Of a stretch of DNA of 64,000 bases, positions 57,225 through 64,000 are shown piece after piece. The DNA is from Malania oleifera (lineage: Eukaryota > Streptophyta > Magnoliopsida > Santalales > Ximeniaceae), in assembly GCF_029873635.1 (NCBI RefSeq), contig NC_080422.1, positions 57,013,889 to 57,077,888 of the forward strand, in the 5' to 3' direction. Below the pieces are notes generated by a model, which was given only the letters and a program-made list of their open reading frames with translations, had not been told where the DNA came from and made no database searches. Numbering within the stretch: position 1 is the first letter of the stretch; every line of letters starts with the position of its first letter. The position numbers and the translations under genes are program-made.

Positions 57225-57955
57225 TAGAATTGGATTGGTGGCAGCATACCACAGTTGGGATTTTATATATATGTGTGTGTGTGTATATTTTCAAGCTTTA
57301 AAAACAAGCAAAGTCATTGTTGGTGGCAGCATGACTTGTAATCCAGAAGCAAATGCTAGGTTAATAAACACACTCATCTTGCTGTCAAAAAAAATAAATA
57401 AACACTCATCAGATAGCAACACAAAAACCCATGCAGAAGAAAATGAAAATTAGGGGAAAAAGCAATAAAATCAAAGAAATTGAGAAGAGGAAGAAGGATG
57501 AACCAAAGCAATCCCGCTGGTGGTGAGAATGGGAAGATTAACAAATCATCCAAGAAAAAGAATGAAGAAGAGGCAGTAAATAATAATCAATTGGGGAATA
57601 AACTCAGATCAAAATAGCAATAAATTGACACAAACTACAGCCCCTCCTTGTTTCCAGAGTGTTGTCAGAATCCCAAATGGTTTTTGCTTTTAGAAGTGCG
57701 ATGGGAGTCTGTGGGAAAGCTATGGATGTGCGCAGGAAAGGTTTTGACTTTCTAGGATGCCATGGTGGTTAATTTTGGAATTAAGGAAAAAGTTCAGGGA
57801 GTAGGTGTTTTTTTTTTTTTCATTAGTTTTCAGATGGAATAGCCACTCCATTCCAAACTTTCAGGCTGGAATCAAAGAAATACTCAAAAGGGGAATCCCG
57901 TTCCTGTACAAAATCAGACTCTGAACATTAGGATTGAGAATCACTCATGTCAATT
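57225..57955. other. No gene recognised
   Basis: Contains a short (TG)n/(TA)n run near 57266-57288 and purine-rich DNA. No coding signal was recognised. Confidence 0.45.
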
Positions 57956-57959
57956 ACAA

Positions 57960-59800
57960 TTCCTGTGGTTGATTCCAGGTATCCAAACACAACGCATATT
58001 TCTGATGACCTCTAGCTGCTTGGTCTCCCTCTGCACTGGGATCTATACATCTGATATAAACGACAGGGAACTGGCTGTTTTTTCAAGGATTGTTAGATTC
58101 TTGGTCTCCACAGATTGGAAAGAACAATTTCCAAAACATATTTCAATGTGTCCCTCAAGACTGCTCTCTGATCATACCCCCTTGATGGCAGATTGTGGGA
58201 GTTTTGCAAGGGGGAAATGTCCATTCACATTCAAGAACATGTGGCTCAAGGAAGAAGGGATGGACAAATTAATCCAAAGTCGATGGAACAGTTACAGGGG
58301 CGAGGCATTATGCAGCACCAAAAAATTGAAGCTGCTGAAGGAGGACATCATAAAATGGAACAGGGAGCTTGGTCGAGCAGAGATCAAGATAGCTGGCCAG
58401 TCAGAGGAAATAAAGGAGCTCAACTTGAAAGATGAGGCAGGAAACATAGATCTGGAAAGCAAAGAGCGAAAAGATGATCTCAAAGGAAAAGCAGAAGTGA
58501 ATCTCATTGTACAGGATTGACATGACCCAAAGGAGCAAGTTTCATCCGCAGAATTTGCAACAATGGGGCAAGCTACAGTGAAGAAGAGTATGTCTCGACT
58601 TTCCAATGGAATAGTACATTTTTTTCAAAAGTCTTCATACAGAGGTTGTTCACGGGAAACATTCACTGGATGAATTGGCTTTTACCACTCTGAAGTGAGA
58701 GGATAAATCCTGACTGAAAATACCTTTCAAGAAAAGAGGGGCTCTGTATAGCAGGTACTGTCAGCTATCAACCAACTAGGAAGTTTCTACAAGTTGCTTT
58801 CAAAGGTGCTTGCCCTCAAATTAAGGAAAACTGAGAAATTTGTGTCAGAATCTCAGAATGGTTTTGTTCCTTGAGGAGAGATTCTGGATGCTGTTCTTCT
58901 GGCCAGTAAGTGCCTTGACTCCAAGATTAGGAGCACAGACCCAGGCTTAATCTGCAAGATGCTTTGAAAGAGGTTTGACCATGTAAATTGGGCTTTCATC
59001 CTGTACATGTTAAAAGAAGTTTGGCCTCAGATGCAAATGGAAATAGTGGATCAAATTTGGTATTTCAACCTTCCACTTGGCTATCATGATTAATGGCTCT
59101 CCCAAAGGTTTCTTTGCAAGTTTGACACATCTTACACAGGATATCCACTCCGACCTCGCCTTTTTATCCTTGTTATTTGGATGTCTCATTTGATGAGGTG
59201 AACAATGAAGGGAGGCTTTATCAGGGGTTTTTGAGGTGGGGGTCAGCAGAGGGCTAGATATGCAGGTGCTGCATCTTCTTTATGCTGATGAAAAAATTAA
59301 TTTGGTGAAGACAAGGAGCAGTTGAGACTTCCTAGGTGTGTTTTCTTCCAGTTTGAATTCACCTCATAACTTAAAGTTAGAAAATGGAAAAGAAGTAGGC
59401 GGAAGATGTAAGGAAGCTAGATAGGTTGACCATTAACTCAGGCAGTAAGGCAGGCTGCCCCCCAATAATTTGTCTCTAGCTTCCTCTTGGTGCTCTTTTT
59501 TCAAACCAAGGGATCTTGAGAAAGCTTCTGTGGAGAGGTTTGAGAGAAGACTCAGGCAGTGGAACTGTAGAAGAAACAATATTTATTCGAGGGGAAAGAC
59601 TCGACGCATAGAAAGCACTCTTTCCAGCCTTACCACTTATTTCATGACCCTTTTATTATCCCAGCAAGATTGGTAGAAGACTTTGACAGGACTCGAGATT
59701 TTTTATATGGAAACTGTCAATGCCAGATTTTGTCTGGTATGTCGACAAGGGTGGCCTAGTGCTCCCAAACAAGTAGAATAGGAGAAGGGTTGAATACGAA
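57960..59800 (+). pseudogene. L1-type LINE ORF2 remnant (endonuclease C-terminus to RT tail)
   Basis: 57969-58520 is open and reads FLVSTDWKEQFPKHISMCPS, RLLSDHTPLMADCG, and CPFTFKNMWLKEEG, the C-terminal endonuclease of plant L1. Then, across frames: SQNGFVP near 58855, [15 protein letters not shown] near 58885, FDHVNWAFILYML near 58975, LHLLYADEKINLV near 59270 (family FADD; here ADE), and FERRLRQWNCRRNNIYSRGKTRRIESTLSSL near 59540-59630. Many stops; inactive. Confidence 0.82.
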
Positions 59801-59924
59801 GTAAAACAAAATAACAAGAAGCCACCACTTTTTTTTTAACAACTGAAAGAGCAACAAATAAAAGGAGAAGAAAACCTATAAAAAACAGAGAGTGGATTTG
59901 AAAATTCTTTTTTGCATAGAGAAG

Positions 59925-61175
59925 GTATTTTTTTTTTATTAGAAAAAGAAGATATATTAAAGAAAAAAATTAATTACACTGAAAGGAGGATAAGAAAGCC
60001 TCCTAAGTAAAGCAAACAGGCACAAAAAATATTAAAATTACGCCAAAGCCCCTCTCTAACCTCTTTGTATATGTGAATAAAGCATTCCATGGAAAAAAAA
60101 ACAAAAAATAAAAAACAAAAAACAAAGAATGAACGCAAAAAGAAGCCCTGAAAGCAACTCCATCCCAAAGGAAATGCGCAGAACTTAATTTACCATTGAC
60201 AATCCTTGCATTCCTTTCAATCCACAATGTCCAGAAAATACCAAATGCTGCACATCACAAAATTTTTCCTTTCTTACTCCTCCCAAAGCCAGCCATTGTA
60301 CCATAACATTTGGAAAATCTGGGCCATTGCAGGAATCACGAAAGTCTCCTCAAAGACCAAGAAAATAAAAACACAAAGTCGCCTACTTTGCAATATAGAA
60401 ACAAAATGATCACTGGTCTCGCTGGCTTCCAAACACATAACACAACGGTACTAAATTTCAGCTTCAACTCAAATTTTGAGCTCCAGGAGTACAGAAATTT
60501 CGATTTCAATGTCAATTTCAATTTTGAATTGAGTCCACAAAAGAGCCTTGATCTTATAAGAAAACTTAGCCTTCCAAATAAATTTGTACAAGGGATAAGG
60601 AGATAGATTTGGCATTTTCAATAACTGAGCAAGAAAAGATTTATTGGAAAACGAACTAGAAGAGTCCCAATCCAAATCCTCAAATCACCATCCATTCTAG
60701 AACAAAAGAATTCAGCATATTCAACAACACCACCATATTCTCAAACTCTCTCTCATTAAGATTCCTAAAGAAATGAAAATCCTAAGAAAGGCACCCCCCC
60801 TCCAACACATAAAAAGCATTGATCAAAGCATTATGCAAGAAATACAATCTAGAAAGATAAGAAAACAAATATTCCAAAGGTGTCTCACCCACCTAAACAT
60901 CTTCCCATAAATGAATATGATTCCCGTTTCCAATACGGTAATGGGTAAGAGGTAAGAAAAATTGAGCTATCTACGAAATAAATTTCCAAGGACTAGCATA
61001 AGAAACCATATCACCACCCCTAATATCTCACCCATTCCTATGCATACCATACTTGCTTTTTATAACCATATGCCATAAAGAGTCAACCCCAAGAGGAAAT
61101 CTTCAAAGCCATTTAGCCACTAAGGAGATGTTTTTAGACACCAAATTCCCAACACCCAAACCCCCTTTTGACTTA
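59925..61175 (-). pseudogene. L1-type LINE 3' end, minus strand
   Basis: Minus-strand order: KGGLGVGNL near 61160, SLVAKWLRRFPLGVDSLWHMVIKSKYG near 61120-61040, RIGNGNHIHLWEDV near 60940-60900, YPLYKFIWKAKFSYKIKALLWT near 60600-60535, and MWIERNARIVNGKLSS near 60227-60180 with HFLWDGVAFRAS after it. This is the RT tail, zf-RVT and terminal WIERN motif of L1 ORF2. A T-tract at 59928-59938 is the likely poly(A) tail. Confidence 0.82.
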
Positions 61176-61179
61176 GTCT

Positions 61180-61827
61180 TTGACTAACTATTCTAAGGGA
61201 CCTTAGCCAATTAGCACTCCTATCGACACCTATTAAAGAACAATTATTTGTCTATGAGCCTTGTGCAATAAAGATGAATTATTTGTCTCAATTTTTTAGG
61301 CTTATTTAATATTTATTTATATTTTATTTAAAGTTTTGTTAATGAAATAAGCAATAGCAAAATTTTAAAAAAATTAAATTAGTTGATAATAATAAAAAAT
61401 AAATATTAGCAATTTAAGAATAATAATGTTAATAGTAATAATAAATGAATTAATAATATTAATGTAATAATAATGATAATAATTAGTTAAAATCAATATT
61501 AAGAGATAAGGTAATAAATACTAACCAATAATAAAATGATAAAAACAGTAATATATATAATTCTTGGATAATAATCAAACAATTACAACAGTAGTAACCA
61601 ATATTTACAAAATTTTAATAGTGCTAATAATAACAATAATATATTTATAATAATCATAAGGTAATAATAATATATTTACAACTGGCAATAATAATAGATT
61701 GGTGGTGATGATGATAGATACAACTTAATAAAAACAATAATTTTAATAATACTAATTATAATCAGCTAATTATACTAAAAATAATAATAATTTATAGTTG
61801 GACAGAATGGTAAATGTAACTATATAA

Positions 61828-61863
<36 letters not shown>

Positions 61864-61889
61864 AATATAGTCCTAATGTTGTTGTTGCT

Positions 61890-61923
<34 letters not shown>

Positions 61924-62084
61924 CAACAGCAGTCGCAGTAGAAGTAATAATAATATGATATACTTATGACAATAACAATGTCAGTTAAATACTAAATAAA
62001 ATAGTAATATTTGCTCCTATAAGAAACATAAATTCAGTGCAAAAAGTTAACTTTCACCTAACTCATATGAACATTATTATATTT
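61180..62084. repeat. AT-rich low-complexity region with microsatellites
   Basis: TAATAA-type trinucleotide-rich DNA fills 61270-61830. A (TA)n run lies at 61832-61862 and an 11-unit (TAG)n run at 61891-61923. No gene is visible. Confidence 0.75.
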
Positions 62085-62212
62085 TTCATTTCTATACAAC
62101 AGGAGCTCATCTCCCAGCCAATAACCCTTCCCAACCCTCCCAAGATTTGAACCTAAGAAACAACATGAAAGTTCCAAGCTTTAACCACTGGGATGTTCAC
62201 TAGGGAGCAATA
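62085..62212 (-). mobile_element. tRNA-derived SINE-like sequence
   Basis: On the minus strand CAGTGGTTAAAGCTTGGAAC fits a pol III A box and GGTTCAAATCTTGG fits a B box, spaced about 30 bp apart, at the 5' end of the sequence. The 3' end and tail are not clear. Confidence 0.5.
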
Positions 62213-62397
62213 TGAAAATTAATTATTAAGAGTTGACTATTGAAAAAAAATAATAATTATTAAACTTCATTCATCTCCATCCAACCTATAAAACAATAAA
62301 AATAATTCAATTCTAAAAAAATTCTTATTATATTGCATAAAATATTTTGCATACTTCCTTTTTTTTTTTTTTTAGGATTTTACTGTATACTTATATA

Positions 62398-62565
62398 GAG
62401 GGTGGGCCTTGGAAATATGGTAAGGGTGTCTGTTTGTGACTCAAGTCCAAGGAAACAGCATCTCTGCATAAAAGCAAGGGTAAGGACACATGCACTGATG
62501 ACCCTCCCCTACCCCCACAAAGCGGGAAGCCTTGCGGCCCTGGGATGCTTTTTTTGTTTTTGTAT
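62398..62565 (+). mobile_element. Au-type SINE
   Basis: GTGACTCAAGTCC serves as a B box. It is followed by the Au-SINE body: CTCTGCATAAAAGCAAGGGT, TGACCCTCCCCTACCCC, AAAGCGGGAAGCCTTGCGGC and CTGGGATGC, then a T-rich tail. About 165 bp, fitting the family. Pol III transcribed in the living family. Confidence 0.8.
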
Positions 62566-62569
62566 ATAA

Positions 62570-62885
62570 AGTATCTACTTGAACTGTACTTGCCTCTTTT
62601 GCCATCAATTTTTTCATGAAATTTAAAATTTTAGCATACGATAAGCTTGCATTTTGACTAGTTATTTTTTTAAAAGTTTTTGATAGAAAATGCATCTTGA
62701 TATATTCAATAGAGTTCTTAATTCTACGATCACCTCAACTTACATTAGAGAGATTTGAGGCTCAGCAAGAATTTGTGTAACTCCTCAGCATAACACTCTC
62801 TGGGATATAAATTGAATATTTTTTATGTAATTTATTTGATTTAAACTCAGAAAATCCATATAAAATAATTGAAAACTCAATTTGA
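62570..62885. other. No gene recognised
   Basis: AT-rich spacer between the Au SINE and the hAT-like element. Confidence 0.5.
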
Positions 62886-62893
62886 GTTTATTC

Positions 62894-63672
62894 CATGGTT
62901 TTAAATAAAGGCCGTGACCATTACGTAATGGCCGCTATGGCCGTTACGTAATCGCTACAGGACTGTTACACCAAAAAATTATTTTAACTTTTACTTTTTC
63001 TTCTCACTTTTTCCCTCTCTTTCATATATCATTCTTAATATACCTAGTGGCAAGAGGGGTAAAAGATTATAATGAGGATGACAATGATACAAAATTTAAT
63101 ATTTCTTTAAATACAAACAATAGATGCATTAATTAACAATTTGAAAATACTAACTTGTTAGGAAAATATTTTATTTTGATAATATTAGTAATGTGAGATT
63201 TATGTTCTATATTTCTCAACTTCAACCTTCTTTCTTTTCTAGCTATTTTATATTTGTATTATTCGTATGTCTTATGTTTCTAATAGATTAATGGTGTGTA
63301 TAATGTATTTTGTTTTATGAATTAATATAGCACCCATAAGAATTTATCACAGATAAGAACAATGAGAAGTATAAATATGCAAACACACATAATGTTTCTA
63401 TCAATGGTGGTTTAAAACAAATGCAAACTTATTGCCCTTACCAAATAACTTAGTTACTCGAACTAAAGGATCCAAAATACACTAAAACTCTTTCTAAGAA
63501 GGGCTAAAAGCTTAAAACATGCAAGTATGCTAATATGCACAGGTTGTGCGTGCTTCAAAAAAATTCACGGCCGTTACACCCGCTTCCCATTATGTAACAT
63601 CCGCTACTCCCGCTTCCCATTACACCCGTTACCGTTATGTTACACTACCCACTACCGCGATTTAAAACCATG
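62894..63672. mobile_element. Non-autonomous hAT-like element with 8 bp target duplication
   Basis: 779 bp with perfect 13 bp terminal inverted repeats (CATGGTTTTAAAT / ATTTAAAACCATG). GTTTATTC flanks both ends (62886-62893 and 63673-63680). Subterminal DNA is rich in GTTACG/CGTAAC and GGCCGT motifs, unlike the AT-rich middle. No transposase is encoded. The 8 bp duplication points to hAT. Confidence 0.9.
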
Positions 63673-63680
63673 GTTTATTC

Positions 63681-64000
63681 TTAAGCCAGTTTTTCTGTTC
63701 AAATTTTGTACACTACCAATACATTTGAGTTATTCAAGATCTAGATCATTTTAATTTTATGCTTATATTTTATTATTTTGATGGAATTATAATAAATAAA
63801 ATTTTACAATCTTGTATAAATTTTGGAAAATGCATAATGTTTAACTTCAGCATATCTTATTTCATGTGTTATTGTTATCATGTGTAAAATATTAAAATTT
63901 TAAATGAAGTTTTCAGCTATAGAAGCATATTTTATGCATGAGCAAGTGATGAGCACTATATTTCAATTTTTTTTTTCCAATGATATGTATGTCAAAGTGT
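63681..64000. other. No gene recognised
   Basis: AT-rich DNA to the window end; no coding or repeat signal. Confidence 0.5.

Overview
The window is nuclear plant DNA, almost certainly from a flowering plant. The evidence is a 13.7 kb field of Arabidopsis-type telomere-like repeats (TTTAGGG/CCCTAAA), Sirevirus-type Ty1/copia elements (one with an env-like reading frame), a Tork/Tnt1-type copia element, Ty3/gypsy pieces, plant L1 and RTE LINEs, an Au-type SINE, hAT-like non-autonomous elements, and one exon of a conserved eukaryotic gene (proteasome subunit RPT2). The species cannot be named from sequence alone. No complete host gene, rRNA, tRNA or CRISPR array is visible.

Layout. (1) 1-13663: degenerate telomere-like DNA interspersed with 14 copies of a conserved ~175 bp non-telomeric block. 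Units run as TTTAGGG up to about 11144, then flip to CCCTAAA, so two G-strands point at each other, as in an end-to-end telomere fusion. Blocks fall into two subtypes in a repeating I-I-II order, and the inverted arm carries the same order. (2) 13664-35483: nested retrotransposons. Related Sirevirus-like LTRs (A-F) surround a Sirevirus tail with an env-like gene, a degenerate Sirevirus gag-pol (25413-30256), and an internally deleted Ty3/gypsy ORF (31544-33418). (3) 35484-46155: the RPT2 terminal exon (37103-37186, minus), L1 LINE remnants, a 760 bp hAT-like element inside one of them, and a nearly full-length RTE LINE (about 42040-44985). (4) 46156-51126: a complete but inactivated Tork-like copia element on the minus strand, with both LTRs. 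(5) 51412-57220: a deleted gypsy element whose right LTR holds a 2.16 kb solo LTR with a 5 bp target duplication, followed by a LINE 3' end. (6) 57960-64000: two more LINE fragments, microsatellites, two SINEs and a 779 bp hAT-like element with an 8 bp target duplication.

Most coding content is selfish DNA, broken by stops, frameshifts and nesting. The best candidates for something unusual are the telomere-like satellite with its inverted junction and shared higher-order structure, the clustered GTCGAC-like palindromes that recur in Sirevirus LTRs and in their post-pol noncoding DNA, and the in-frame gag-protease/integrase-tail fusion. All calls come from reading the sequence; no database search was run.
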